Shown: one piece after another, positions 1-8,338 of the stretch | Position numbering within the stretch: position 1 is the first letter of the stretch | Layout of the letters: each line of letters opens with the position of its first letter | Origin: Lentisphaerota bacterium | GTDB taxonomy: Bacteria > Verrucomicrobiota > Kiritimatiellia > RFP12 > UBA1067 | Length of the DNA stretch: 32,237 nucleotides | Direction of reading: 5' to 3' | Assembly: GCA_015061665.1 (NCBI GenBank) | Contig: SUWC01000035.1 | Location: 1 to 32,237, forward strand | Notes under the pieces: model-generated | Told to the model about the DNA's origin: nothing | Databases searched by the model: none | What the model saw: the letters and a program-made list of their open reading frames with translations, nothing else | Translations under genes and position numbers: made by a program

Positions 1-252
1 GTGGTCTCGACGATTGCGCGCGACCTCTCCGAAGGCGGCGCGAGGCGCGGCGAACGCTGGCGCGAGGATCTTGTCGCGAAGTCGGTGGCGAGATCGTTCG
101 CCGGGATGTCGCTTGCGCTCGACGAGATGGGGGCGACAAGGCTTGTCGAAGAGCTCGCATCGTGCAGGATGCCGTATGTAAGCCCCGGCGGGAAGCCGAC
201 GATGATATTCACGTCGACGAACGAGCTCGACAGAAAGTTCGCGAAGAGCTGA
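1..252 (+). CDS. mutL: MutL C-terminal fragment (DNA mismatch repair), 5' end outside the window
   Basis: The 83 visible residues match the end of the MutL dimerisation domain. They follow the usual order: the helix before the A-C-R motif, a helix ending in L-V-E-E-L, then PYVSPGGKPTMIF and a final E-L-D-R-K-F. MutL works with MutS in mismatch repair. In endonuclease-type MutL the last motifs read A-C-R and C-P-H-G-R-P and bind a metal. Here they read V-A-R and S-P-G-G-K-P, so both cysteines and the histidine are missing, which suggests a MutL without intrinsic nicking activity. The GTG at position 1 is only the window edge, not a real start. The gene converges with the ATPase gene at 307. 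Confidence 0.72.
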   Translation: MVSTIARDLSEGGARRGERWREDLVAKSVARSFAGMSLALDEMGATRLVEELASCRMPYVSPGGKPTMIFTSTNELDRKFAKS

Positions 253-306
253 TGTCTCGTCCGCAGTCTTCGTGACGACTCCCGCCTCCTGCTTTCGGCC
301 GCACTG

Positions 307-1902
307 TCACGCCGGCTCTACGAGAGGGTCGTCGATGCCGCGCTTTTCCGGGTCGTAGTTGACGCCCACGTAGAACACAGGCAGGGAGGAGTCCATCCAC
401 GGGTTGCCGTATTCCTTCGTCCTCGCCTGCTCCATCGCCTCCTGCGCGGTCTTGCCGTACTTGAACTCGAAGACGTACGTCCCAGCCTTGTCCTGCAGAA
501 CCGCGTCTGCGCGTCCGCGCGCGCTCTGGCGCTCGCCGGAGATGTCCGCGCCGATGAGCTTCATGAAGAGGAGGAAGTACCGCTTCGCCTCCCTCTCGCC
601 GTCGATCTTCCATTCGTGCGGGACCGCCGCGAAAGCGGCCTTGAGGTTCTTCTTGAGGAGCGTCTCGACGCCCTTCTCGATGATGTCGTCCTGCGCGCAT
701 GCGAGTTCTTCGCTCCAGTCGGGCATTCCGTTTCGCAGCAGAGTCGCGACATACCCCTTTGCAAGCGAGCTTGACACCTCTTCGTTGGGGATGCCGAGCT
801 CCAGGCGCCCGGAGGGTCGAACGCGCTTGATCGTCAGGTACCCGCCCTGGTAGAGCAGTGCCGTGAGCGGCATCGTCTCTGCGTCGCATACGTCAAGGTC
901 AAGCTGGTCGGCCACCATCCCGTTCAAGTCGGCCGGTATCTCATCCGCCGCCTTGATGCGGTTGACGATCATCGTGGCGTGCCCCGTCGCCTCCCAGTAG
1001 TTCTTCAGCTCGCCGGTCTCAAGCGCATTTCCGAGGGACACGGGGTTGCAGACCTTCGCTTCCGACTTCGGCGAGAAGCGGTAGCCGTCGTACCAAGAAA
1101 GCAACGCCTTCTTCGCGGCCGCGAAGTCCATTCCGTTCCTTGCTGCGAACTCCTCTATGTTCTCTCTTAAAGGACCGTCAAGTTCCTCCGGCGTGTAGCC
1201 TAGGAGCGTCGCGAATCGCGGGTCCATCGTACGGTCCTTGAGATGGTTGAGGCCCGAGAATATCGAGAGCTTCGTCAGCTTCGTGACGCCGGTCAGCATC
1301 AGGAAGCGTATCGACCCCGAATTGACCTTGAGGCGGCAGTAGAAATCATGCAGGAAGAACCTCATCCAGCGCAGATATTCGGGGTCGTCAAGGACGCTCG
1401 TCATGGGCGCGTCGTATTCGTCCACCAGGACAACGACTTTGCCGTCGCCGGATGTCGCCGCCACCTTCCCGATCAACTCGTCGAACGCGAACCCGATGGA
1501 ACCGGTGTCAAGCGGGCCGACGCCAAACGCATCCGCCGCCGCGCGAATCTGCCCGGCAAGCGCGATTTTCATCGCGTCACGGCCTTCTGACGGCGACAGG
1601 CGCGACATGTCGAAATGCAGAACAGGCCGAGGCTGCGTCCACCCTTCCCACGGAAGCGAGTCGAGGGCAAGCCCCTTGAAAAGCTCGCGCCGCCCCTCGA
1701 ACATCGCCTTCAGGGTGGAGAGCATGAGCGACTTGCCGAAGCGCCGCGGACGGGAGATGAAGAGCTGTTGGTCGGCGTCGCTGCACATTTCGTAGAGAAG
1801 CGCCGTCTTGTCTATGTACATTCCCTTCCCGCCCTCGATCAGCGTTGGGAAATCGAACACGCCCGTAGTCGGAACCTTAATTCTTCTTTCAGCCGTTTCC
1901 AT
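307..1902 (-). CDS. AAA-ATPase with C-terminal PD-(D/E)XK nuclease-like domain
   Basis: This 531-residue protein belongs to the AAA-ATPase-like/DUF1703 family, which is expanded in gut Bacteroidota and PVC bacteria. Residues about 15-60 hold the family's entry motif (TTGVFDFPTLIEGG) and a Walker A in the typical form RPRRFGKSL. Walker B is VVVLVDEYDAP. The C-terminal 120 residues carry a PD-(D/E)XK core, with an Asp in G-R-A-D-A and an E-F-K triad. The cellular role of the family is not established; defence or mobile-element functions are often suspected. I start at the ATG at 1902, because the frame stays open upstream only by running antisense-like through the neighbouring esterase gene. 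A promoter (TTGAAG, 17 bp, TAGAAT) ends 7 nt before this ATG. It is therefore a separate transcription unit from the enzyme operon. Confidence 0.85.
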   Translation of the reverse strand: METAERRIKVPTTGVFDFPTLIEGGKGMYIDKTALLYEMCSDADQQLFISRPRRFGKSLMLSTLKAMFEGRRELFKGLALDSLPWEGWTQPRPVLHFDMSRLSPSEGRDAMKIALAGQIRAAADAFGVGPLDTGSIGFAFDELIGKVAATSGDGKVVVLVDEYDAPMTSVLDDPEYLRWMRFFLHDFYCRLKVNSGSIRFLMLTGVTKLTKLSIFSGLNHLKDRTMDPRFATLLGYTPEELDGPLRENIEEFAARNGMDFAAAKKALLSWYDGYRFSPKSEAKVCNPVSLGNALETGELKNYWEATGHATMIVNRIKAADEIPADLNGMVADQLDLDVCDAETMPLTALLYQGGYLTIKRVRPSGRLELGIPNEEVSSSLAKGYVATLLRNGMPDWSEELACAQDDIIEKGVETLLKKNLKAAFAAVPHEWKIDGEREAKRYFLLFMKLIGADISGERQSARGRADAVLQDKAGTYVFEFKYGKTAQEAMEQARTKEYGNPWMDSSLPVFYVGVNYDPEKRGIDDPLVEPA

Positions 1903-1909
1903 GTTGCAT

Positions 1910-1938
1910 ATTCTATCAAAATCACCGATGTGCTTCAA
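1910..1938 (-). promoter_or_regulatory. Sigma-70-like promoter of the AAA-ATPase gene, leaderless spacing
   Basis: The -35 box TTGAAG (1933-1938) and -10 box TAGAAT (1910-1915) are separated by 17 bp. Only 7 nt lie between the -10 box and the ATG at 1900-1902, so transcription should start at or next to the start codon. No Shine-Dalgarno sequence is present. Confidence 0.6.
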
Positions 1939-2018
1939 TGGAGATTGCGCGCCGTGTGCCCGGTGGCTATGTGGTTCGCGCAGGCAATCGTGTTGACGAG
2001 GAGTTCGCCTGCGGGGGA

Positions 2019-3386
2019 TTATTGTTTTCCCGTCATGAAGTAGCCCAGCATGATGCGACCGATGATCTGCTTGCCAAGCTCGCCGGAGTGGACAAAGTCG
2101 CGGCTGTAGTACTGGTTGGGCAGCCCCGAACCATAAAGCCACGTGTAGCAAGGCAAGAACTCGTCCCACCACTGCATCCTGTTCGCCGAGCAGAGCTTCT
2201 TCAGCGCTCCGTATTCCGTCTCCATCTCGCGCATCCTGAACTGCGACGGACCGAACGGCATCTTCGGAACCGGCGCGGCGGGATTCGCCTCGTCGTACGG
2301 ACGCGTATCGACGGAAAGCGGCGAATTGACGAGCAGAACTTCGCAACCGAGGCGTTCGCGGGCGACCTTCGCTACGCGCACCATCGCGTCCGCGCCGGTC
2401 GGACCAACGTCCTTCCCGCCTTTCTCGTCGTGTTTCCTGTTGTTGGAGATGCCGCCGATTATCAGGAGGTCTGGCTTGTGGTCTACAACGTAAGGATAAA
2501 AGTTCTCGGCGAGAATGTAGTGCCAGCAGCCCGTCCCGCCGCGCATAGAAAGTATCCACTCGACGTTTGACTGCGGAAACTCGCGCTTGACGAGCGCGTG
2601 GAACTGCGAGTGGAACGTATCCTGTATGATCGAATCGCCGAGCATCACGATGCGCCACGGCTTGCCGGTCTTGAGCGCATCCATAGTGCGGGGGAGAAGA
2701 GCAGTCCAGTCGCCTTCCGGCGCAAAGTCGAGCGGCGCTTTCGCCGCGACCTCGCCGTAGATGCGATCGGCATACTCCGCCGCGTCCTCCCATGTCGCCG
2801 TCTCGATCTTGACGTTCGACACCTCCAGAGTGCACTTGTCGCCGTTCTTCTCGTTCATCTGCCACGGCTTCTGGAAGAACACCTCCAAGGTGTCCACCTC
2901 GTCCCATGCATACAAAACCCTCTCATAATGCCTCGCCGCGACTTCCCCTGCCTCTTCACTTTCAACTTTACACTTTACACTTTCAACTTTCGCTGGATAC
3001 AGCGTATCATAGCAGTCGGGCAAGACCTTTCCCTGCTTGTCGTAGAAGAACACTCCCTGGTTGCAACGCTGCGGCTTGCCGCCCGGAACGCCGGGAGTGA
3101 AGACGTACTTGCAGTCGAATGAGAACTTGAAGTACGCGCCCTTCCCCTGCTCCTTGTGCGGAAGGCGAAGCTTCTTCGTCGTAAGCCGCCCTTTAGCCGT
3201 CTCGGACATCTCCACCGCGTCGAACTTCGCGCAGACGCGGTCGTTGTCGGTGAACGTCACGTTCCCGAACCTGAATCCCGGCGTCTTGTCCGTGACCGGA
3301 CCCTTCGCCTCGAATATCGTCTCGGCGTTCGCCGTGACTGCAACGGCAACCGCTGCCGCAAGAATTATTACGCATCTAGTTCTCAT
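2019..3386 (-). CDS. Secreted SGNH/GDSL-type esterase (with N-terminal accessory region)
   Basis: The 455-residue protein starts with the shared signal-peptide cassette (MRTRCVIILAAA). A roughly 200-residue N-terminal region of probable beta-sandwich type follows, then an SGNH hydrolase domain. That domain has GDSI with Ser252, G-G-I-S-N for the oxyanion-hole Asn, and D-F-V-H with Asp430 and His433. Such enzymes usually remove acyl (often acetyl) groups from polysaccharides. I chose the ATG at 3386: its A-T-G-A overlaps the stop of the upstream esterase, and AAGGA lies nine nt before it. The longer open frame has no such support. An in-frame low-complexity insert (2955-2992) reads KVESVKCKVESEE. 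A near-identical but broken copy lies at 31185-31388. The substrate is unknown. Confidence 0.82.
   Translation of the reverse strand: MRTRCVIILAAAVAVAVTANAETIFEAKGPVTDKTPGFRFGNVTFTDNDRVCAKFDAVEMSETAKGRLTTKKLRLPHKEQGKGAYFKFSFDCKYVFTPGVPGGKPQRCNQGVFFYDKQGKVLPDCYDTLYPAKVESVKCKVESEEAGEVAARHYERVLYAWDEVDTLEVFFQKPWQMNEKNGDKCTLEVSNVKIETATWEDAAEYADRIYGEVAAKAPLDFAPEGDWTALLPRTMDALKTGKPWRIVMLGDSIIQDTFHSQFHALVKREFPQSNVEWILSMRGGTGCWHYILAENFYPYVVDHKPDLLIIGGISNNRKHDEKGGKDVGPTGADAMVRVAKVARERLGCEVLLVNSPLSVDTRPYDEANPAAPVPKMPFGPSQFRMREMETEYGALKKLCSANRMQWWDEFLPCYTWLYGSGLPNQYYSRDFVHSGELGKQIIGRIMLGYFMTGKQ
2955..2992 (-). repeat. In-frame degenerate repeat of the GAAAGTT/GTAAAGT family inside the SGNH esterase
   Basis: Units such as AAAGTTGAAAGTGTAAAGTG repeat imperfectly and are translated as KVESVKCKVESEE. 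The stretch is far more AT-rich than the gene around it. The same family occurs in the six-hairpin glycosidase and in two intergenic gaps of this window. Confidence 0.75.
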
Positions 3387-4216
3387 TTTGGATTTTCCTT
3401 GTGCTGCTCTGACGAGCGGATTGCATTCTTCTCGCAACTTTGTTCATCGCAGGACATCCGACGAAGAATCGCCTTTTCAATCAGTTCGTGTCCTGCATTG
3501 TTGGGATGCAGCATGTCGCGCTCCTCGTTGCTGAAAAAGCGCGAGTGAGACTTCAGCATCGGAAACAGACCCGATTCGGCATTCAGATCAATCACATTCA
3601 CCGCCCAGACGTTGCCGACCTCCTTCACTGCGGCAACGTAGTCGTCTATGAACAATCCGATTCCATTGGAATGCGATTCGTCCGGCTGAACATTCCCCGG
3701 GCCAAACGCCGCATACCCTCTGTGGATTGGCGTCATGACATAGATGGGCGTTCCCGGATAGTCGTCCTTAAGGCGGTTCATTACCTTGTTTATGCGCCCT
3801 CTTAAAGTCTCGTCGCCGAAAACGAACGAACGGCACTTCACGACTGTTGTGCCCTTCTTGCCGCGATCGACTTCTTTTTCCGCAACCGAAAACCATTCCC
3901 CTAGGGGAACGTCCGAATTGTAGTCGTTCGTCCCCGCAAAGACGAATATCGCCGAAATCCCCTGCGGATGCTCCCTCTTCAGAAGCTCGGCCTGGTGGAA
4001 AACCCCTGACCACTGAGCTCCGTTGCGTCCGTAGACAAGTGGGATTACGCCGACATCCCGCTCAAGGTAGTTCCAGTAATTTGACGTGCAGCCGATGTGG
4101 TTTTTGTCAGTGATCGAATCGCCGAGAAACGCCACTTTCGCCCCGGCGAACACACCGCCATCCGCGGCAACCGACAGCAACGCCGCCGCAAGAATTGTTC
4201 CGCATTTAATTCCCAT
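3383..4216 (-). CDS. Secreted SGNH/GDSL hydrolase (short form)
   Basis: This 277-residue GDSL_2-like esterase begins with the shared signal-peptide cassette (MGIKCGTILAAALLS). The catalytic blocks are complete: G-D-S-I-T with Ser34, F-A-G-T-N-D with Asn97, and D-M-L-H-P-N with Asp234 and His237. It is likely a secreted carbohydrate deacylase, though lysophospholipase or thioesterase activity cannot be excluded. The start at 4216 has AGGAGA upstream and lies 11 nt inside the end of the six-hairpin glycosidase gene. Its stop overlaps the next esterase by ATGA, so the three genes are probably translationally coupled. It is not closely similar to the second esterase apart from the leader, which argues against simple tandem duplication. 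Confidence 0.83.
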   Translation of the reverse strand: MGIKCGTILAAALLSVAADGGVFAGAKVAFLGDSITDKNHIGCTSNYWNYLERDVGVIPLVYGRNGAQWSGVFHQAELLKREHPQGISAIFVFAGTNDYNSDVPLGEWFSVAEKEVDRGKKGTTVVKCRSFVFGDETLRGRINKVMNRLKDDYPGTPIYVMTPIHRGYAAFGPGNVQPDESHSNGIGLFIDDYVAAVKEVGNVWAVNVIDLNAESGLFPMLKSHSRFFSNEERDMLHPNNAGHELIEKAILRRMSCDEQSCEKNAIRSSEQHKENPK

Positions 4217-6404
4217 TTGTTTCTCCTGTCAATGTTATAGAAAGCAGATTACGCCCTTCGCGCAACTTCGCCCAAGGAATGAAGTTGCTCGAAATTGTTT
4301 CTCCATTAAGCGCATAGCTGGCGCTTGTTCCAATGCCCGACATTTCCACGTCGAGCGTTTTGCCACGAAGAGAAAGTCCGCGCACGGCAAACGGCCTCCC
4401 GTCGTTCATTGGATTGAACCGGGCGCCGTCTTTCGAGGCACGAATCCCAAGCCAAAGATCGAGCGCGTCAGAAAGCCATCCCTTTGCTGCAAAGAACTGC
4501 TTGTTGCCAAGCTCGTCGGAATAGTCCGCCGGATCGCCGTTCATTACGTCGGCGGTCTGTCCTTCGGGATAGGTCAAGACGCGGGAGTGACGTGAGACGA
4601 TGTTCCTGAAGTCGGCTATCGCATCAACGCGCCCCGCCGCGTTCATGGCGTTCCAGTACGTGCGATCCGTGACGGGATAATAGGAGCCGAGCTGGTTGCC
4701 GTCCGTGCACCACGACTTCGTTCGCCATCCGAACATGACGAGCCTGTCGCCCATAAAGAACTCGCGCTTTAGATAGTCTGCTGTCGTTTCCTTCGAGAAG
4801 CCCTTTGCGTCGCTATATATGTCGCGTCCGAACGGCGAGACGTGGAAAAAGCCGTAAAGCGGATAATGCTCGCGACGACACCCGTTTGCAACGTCCCACG
4901 AATCTGCCCACCAGCCTTTCTCCGCATTCCAGAGTTTGGCGGCAACGGCCTTGCCGATGGACTCTATATCCTCTGTACCCTCACCGGAAAGTTCACGCCA
5001 CGCGCAAAGCCCCTGCCAGTACACTGCGCAGTTGATAAGCGCGATGTCGTCTTTCTGCTGGTCCACCGCATACGGGTTGTCGGGATAATAGCTATACTTG
5101 TGGGGAAGAAGATCGGAAGCATCAACAGACGCCTTCGCACGTTCGACGAGCTTTCTCGCAAAGCCCATGCACTCCGCCTTGAACGCCTCGTCGCCTGTTG
5201 CGTTTACGTAGTCGTTGAGCAGAACAACCCAGAAAAGCTGCACCGTCGGCGGCATAGTGTACGATTGCCCCGGCTTGTCGCTACCCTTGCCCTCGAACTT
5301 GAAAGCCGTTCCGTAGGCATGAAGAATGCCGGCCTCCTCGCTCGCGGTGTCGCGGAAAAACGACAACATCCTCTTCACCTCCGCCGCGCGTCCGCAGAAT
5401 GCAAGTGTCCCCGCATGAACCATCGCGTCCCATCCCCACACCCAATACGTAGGAGAGGCTCGAAAAGCGCCGATGCCGTCCACTTCATGCGCCGCGCTCA
5501 TCGGCGCGACATATCCTAGCCAACCGTCCACCATGGCATCGCCGGTCTCGAAACGGGCGTCCTCAGCGTGGCGTTTGCGGAAGTCCGCGAAAACGCGCTC
5601 GACTCTCGCTTCGGAAAGTTCTTCGCCATCCTTCCTGTCGAACACCCACCAGAATAGATGCTTGTCGCCCGGCTCCATCTCGTCCATGTTGAAGCGGAAG
5701 TTAGGCCGGTGGTCGCCGTTCCTGTAGGCGAGCGGCTGCGGTGGACGGTCGTTCAGCGGAAAGGAAACGGGGTTTGCGGACCCTATCTCCATCGTCACCC
5801 GCTCCCCGCCATCGAATTCCGCCTCGGCGACAAGCCGGCTCACGCATCCTGCAACTTTATACTTTACATTCTCAACATTCAACTTTCCACTTTCAACTCT
5901 CCACTTGGCCCCCTGCCCCATTCCGGCCTGCATCTGCACGATTCTGCAGCGGACAGACTTCTTCTGCGGATTTTCGATGACTATTATCCGGCGGAACACG
6001 GCATTCCCATCGAGGACGAACTCATGACGCAGCTTCACGTCCTCGATCACGCACTCACTCGCGTAGCCGAACGGATAGTGGACGGTGTTCTCGAACGTCA
6101 GCCGATACGGAACGTCGTCTATCAGAACATACGGCGCGAAACCGTGCATCCAGTGGCAGTTCTCTGCGGCGGATCGATAGAAGTTCTGCTTGTGGTATGG
6201 CTGCGAACCGACATAGTTCAGCTCAAAAAGCCCGGCTATGTCGGACACCTTCGCGGAGATGCGTCCCGACTGGTAGAAGTTGCGCCTGACGCCGAAGCCT
6301 TCGCGGGCAAACGGCAGCCCCTCCGCGTCAAATCCGTCGATCGCCGCAACAGTGCAAAAAGGCAGCGTCAGCAAGGCAAGAATTATTCCGCAAATTGTTC
6401 TCAT
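4206..6404 (-). CDS. Secreted six-hairpin (alpha/alpha)6 glycoside hydrolase
   Basis: The 732-residue protein has the cassette signal peptide (MRTICGIILALL), an N-terminal beta-sandwich region (about 30-280) and a large helical domain. The helical domain carries YWVWGWDAMVHAGTLAF near residue 320, a motif typical of six-hairpin glycosidases (GH63/GH37/GH78-like and MGH1-like). Late motifs such as TDGNQLGSYYPVTDRTYWN fit the same fold. A short C-terminal beta domain follows. The exact family and linkage cannot be set from sequence reading alone. The start at 6404 has AGGAAGGG upstream. Residues around 175-190 (WRVESGKLNVENVKYKV) come from an in-frame degenerate repeat at 5851-5906. The gene overlaps the downstream esterase by 11 nt. 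Confidence 0.75.
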   Translation of the reverse strand: MRTICGIILALLTLPFCTVAAIDGFDAEGLPFAREGFGVRRNFYQSGRISAKVSDIAGLFELNYVGSQPYHKQNFYRSAAENCHWMHGFAPYVLIDDVPYRLTFENTVHYPFGYASECVIEDVKLRHEFVLDGNAVFRRIIVIENPQKKSVRCRIVQMQAGMGQGAKWRVESGKLNVENVKYKVAGCVSRLVAEAEFDGGERVTMEIGSANPVSFPLNDRPPQPLAYRNGDHRPNFRFNMDEMEPGDKHLFWWVFDRKDGEELSEARVERVFADFRKRHAEDARFETGDAMVDGWLGYVAPMSAAHEVDGIGAFRASPTYWVWGWDAMVHAGTLAFCGRAAEVKRMLSFFRDTASEEAGILHAYGTAFKFEGKGSDKPGQSYTMPPTVQLFWVVLLNDYVNATGDEAFKAECMGFARKLVERAKASVDASDLLPHKYSYYPDNPYAVDQQKDDIALINCAVYWQGLCAWRELSGEGTEDIESIGKAVAAKLWNAEKGWWADSWDVANGCRREHYPLYGFFHVSPFGRDIYSDAKGFSKETTADYLKREFFMGDRLVMFGWRTKSWCTDGNQLGSYYPVTDRTYWNAMNAAGRVDAIADFRNIVSRHSRVLTYPEGQTADVMNGDPADYSDELGNKQFFAAKGWLSDALDLWLGIRASKDGARFNPMNDGRPFAVRGLSLRGKTLDVEMSGIGTSASYALNGETISSNFIPWAKLREGRNLLSITLTGETNGN
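5851..5906 (-). repeat. In-frame degenerate GAAAGTT/GTAAAGT-family repeat inside the six-hairpin glycosidase
   Basis: Imperfect copies of GAAAGTT, GAATGTT and GTAAAGT are translated as RVESGKLNVENVKYKV. The stretch is AT-rich in a GC-rich gene and related to the repeats at 2955-2992, 6455-6492 and 18516-18544. Confidence 0.72.
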
Positions 6405-6493
6405 TTAGCCCTTCCTCATATTCTCCGTTTCGGCGCGCTCGGTGATCGCGCCCTACCTTTCAACTTTTCAACCTTTCAACTTTTCAACTTTAT
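6405..6493 (-). other. Operon gap with hairpin and GTTGAAAAGTTGAAAGG repeat
   Basis: The 89-nt gap between the FAD oxidoreductase and the six-hairpin glycosidase holds three items. Tandem TTGAAAAG/TTGAAAGG units lie at 6455-6492. A GC hairpin lies at 6432-6452, with a 6-bp GGCGCG/CGCGCC stem and a 9-nt loop. The ribosome-binding site of the next gene follows. There is no T-run after the hairpin, so it may stabilise mRNA rather than terminate it. Confidence 0.6.
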
Positions 6494-8338
6494 TCAGTAC
6501 ACCTCAAACGAGAAGACCCTTTGTTCCGTAGTCTCACCCCAAGGGCGAGTCCAGACAACGCGGCAGGCATCACCTGCAATCGGCATATCAAATCGAAGGT
6601 CCAGCCAGCGGCGATAGTTGTCGCGGACAACCTTGACTGTTTTCCACTCACCCCCCGATCTTACCTGTACATTGAAGTCACGCGGCATCTCGTCGGGAAG
6701 CCGCCGCGCTTTCTTGGGTCCTATCCACCAGACGAGCCAGCGGTTGTCGTTCATATTCGTGTCGACGACGAGGCGGACTCCCGAAAACGTCGCTGGACTG
6801 TCGAATGAATATTCCGTAGTCTCGCCGGGCTTGAGCCATGCACCGTGTCCGCCGTCGAGTCTTATCCTGTCCATGCCGTCGCGCAGGACTTCATGCGAAA
6901 TGCGCCCTTTCTTTGAAAGCGCCGTTATCTTCCTGTCGCGCCACGGAATGAACTGGTCCTGCCACTGGAGCGTGTCCTGGAGTTCGGCAAGATGATTCTT
7001 GTACACACCGCGCGGCGTCGTATTCTCTCGCACCGCAATCGCCGCCGCAGTACCGACGGCCTGCCCCATCACGGCGCACGTCGCCTGGACTCGCGTGGAC
7101 GAAAGCGCCATGTGCGTGGCGGAAATGTCGCGTCCGGCGAACATAAGGTTCTCAACGTTCTTCGAATAGAGAGAGCGGTACGGAATGCCATAGACTTTCG
7201 GACAGGGGTTGAATACTGTCTGCTTCGGCGCGTACAAGCCCGAAGAGTAATGGTCGTCCATCGGCCAGCCGCCGTGCCCGATGTTGTCCCTGAACGCCTT
7301 TCCCTCGGCGAGAAGGTCGTTCTGGGTGAGGATATGGTCGCCGATGAATCGGATCGACTCGCGCTTCCCGGGGAGGGACGAGACGAACGTCCTCTCCCAG
7401 ATGCGGCCCTTTGCATCGCGCCCGTCTTTGAGAACGCCCTTCTCCATCTCCCACTGTCCGTACGACCAGCGGAAAAGCTCGTCGCGTATATGGCTCGCCG
7501 CCTCTATCGTGTTGGTCTCACCACCCCATTCAAGCGATCCGCACGTCCAATAGCAGTCGCGCGAGCCGTCGAACGTATCGTTGCCGCGCTTGTATCCGTC
7601 GTACGGCCTTGCCGTTTCGGGCGTCGCCAGCGGCTCTGCGGCTACGCCGGTAGGCTCCTTGAATACATTAAGCGTCGACCCCATCACGGTGAGGTTCCCC
7701 TCCTCCGGCGCATACGACTCGCCGAAGTCGCGCCGGCTCTCGCGGCCCTTCATCCACTCGGCACCGGAAAGCCGTAGTATCCCGTCGCCCGAGCAATCGA
7801 TGAATATCTTTGCCGCGACGGTGACGCGCGTGTAGCTGATTGAATCCCAGCCCGTCACTGAGACGATGCGGCTGCCGTTCGTCGCGCATTCCATGACGGA
7901 CGTATTCAGCAAAACCGTAAGATTCGGTTCCCTTGCGCAGAAGTTCCAGAGGACATGATCCCAGACCTGCCAGCTGCAAGACGGGTTTCTGTATATGTTC
8001 TCGAGGCGAATCTCCTCGATAAGCCCGCCCTCGCGGTTCTCGAGAACCTTGCCGTTCGGCAGCACGTCGCCGTATGCGCCGCTCACTGGGACGCGGATCT
8101 CGCTCGACGCATTGCCGCCGAGCATGGGCCTGTCCTGCACAAGGACGACCTTCGCGCCGTTCCGCGCCGCCGCCACGCTCGCGCATATCCCGGCCATGCC
8201 GCCTCCGACTACGCACACCTCCGTCTCGTACGTCTTCTTCGCGACCGTCGGTTCGGTCGCCTCGGTATGCACTTCCGCGCCGTACGCGGCAAACACCATC
8301 ACTTCAGCCGCGAGAATTGTTCTACAAAGGGTTCTCAT
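6494..8338 (-). CDS. Secreted FAD-dependent oxidoreductase (FAD_oxidored family) with C-terminal beta-sandwich
   Basis: The 614-residue protein has the cassette signal peptide (MRTLCRTILAAEV). The Rossmann dinucleotide motif is V-V-G-G-G-M-A-G (Gly45, Gly47, Gly50), followed by LGGNASSEIRVPVSG, a hallmark of the FAD_oxidored family. Later motifs include FAGRDISATHMALSSTRVQ and C-A-V-M-G-Q-A-V-G. The last 110 residues look like an F5/8-type C (discoidin-like) sandwich, as often found in carbohydrate-active proteins. Family members occur widely in polysaccharide loci of planctomycetes, Verrucomicrobia and Lentisphaerae, but their substrate is usually unknown. The start at 8338 overlaps the upstream stop by ATGA and has GAGGAG upstream. 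How FAD reaches an exported protein is unclear; Tat export is not indicated, as there is no twin Arg. Confidence 0.82.
   Translation of the reverse strand: MRTLCRTILAAEVMVFAAYGAEVHTEATEPTVAKKTYETEVCVVGGGMAGICASVAAARNGAKVVLVQDRPMLGGNASSEIRVPVSGAYGDVLPNGKVLENREGGLIEEIRLENIYRNPSCSWQVWDHVLWNFCAREPNLTVLLNTSVMECATNGSRIVSVTGWDSISYTRVTVAAKIFIDCSGDGILRLSGAEWMKGRESRRDFGESYAPEEGNLTVMGSTLNVFKEPTGVAAEPLATPETARPYDGYKRGNDTFDGSRDCYWTCGSLEWGGETNTIEAASHIRDELFRWSYGQWEMEKGVLKDGRDAKGRIWERTFVSSLPGKRESIRFIGDHILTQNDLLAEGKAFRDNIGHGGWPMDDHYSSGLYAPKQTVFNPCPKVYGIPYRSLYSKNVENLMFAGRDISATHMALSSTRVQATCAVMGQAVGTAAAIAVRENTTPRGVYKNHLAELQDTLQWQDQFIPWRDRKITALSKKGRISHEVLRDGMDRIRLDGGHGAWLKPGETTEYSFDSPATFSGVRLVVDTNMNDNRWLVWWIGPKKARRLPDEMPRDFNVQVRSGGEWKTVKVVRDNYRRWLDLRFDMPIAGDACRVVWTRPWGETTEQRVFSFEVY

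Noticed and set aside
1903-2907. N-terminal extension of the ATPase open frame by 335 codons
   Set aside because: It runs through the esterase gene in another frame, while the family entry motif and a promoter sit at the ATG at 1902.
6432-6452. Rho-independent terminator after the FAD oxidoreductase gene
   Set aside because: The hairpin has no following T-run, and the next gene begins 28 nt later with a strong ribosome-binding site.
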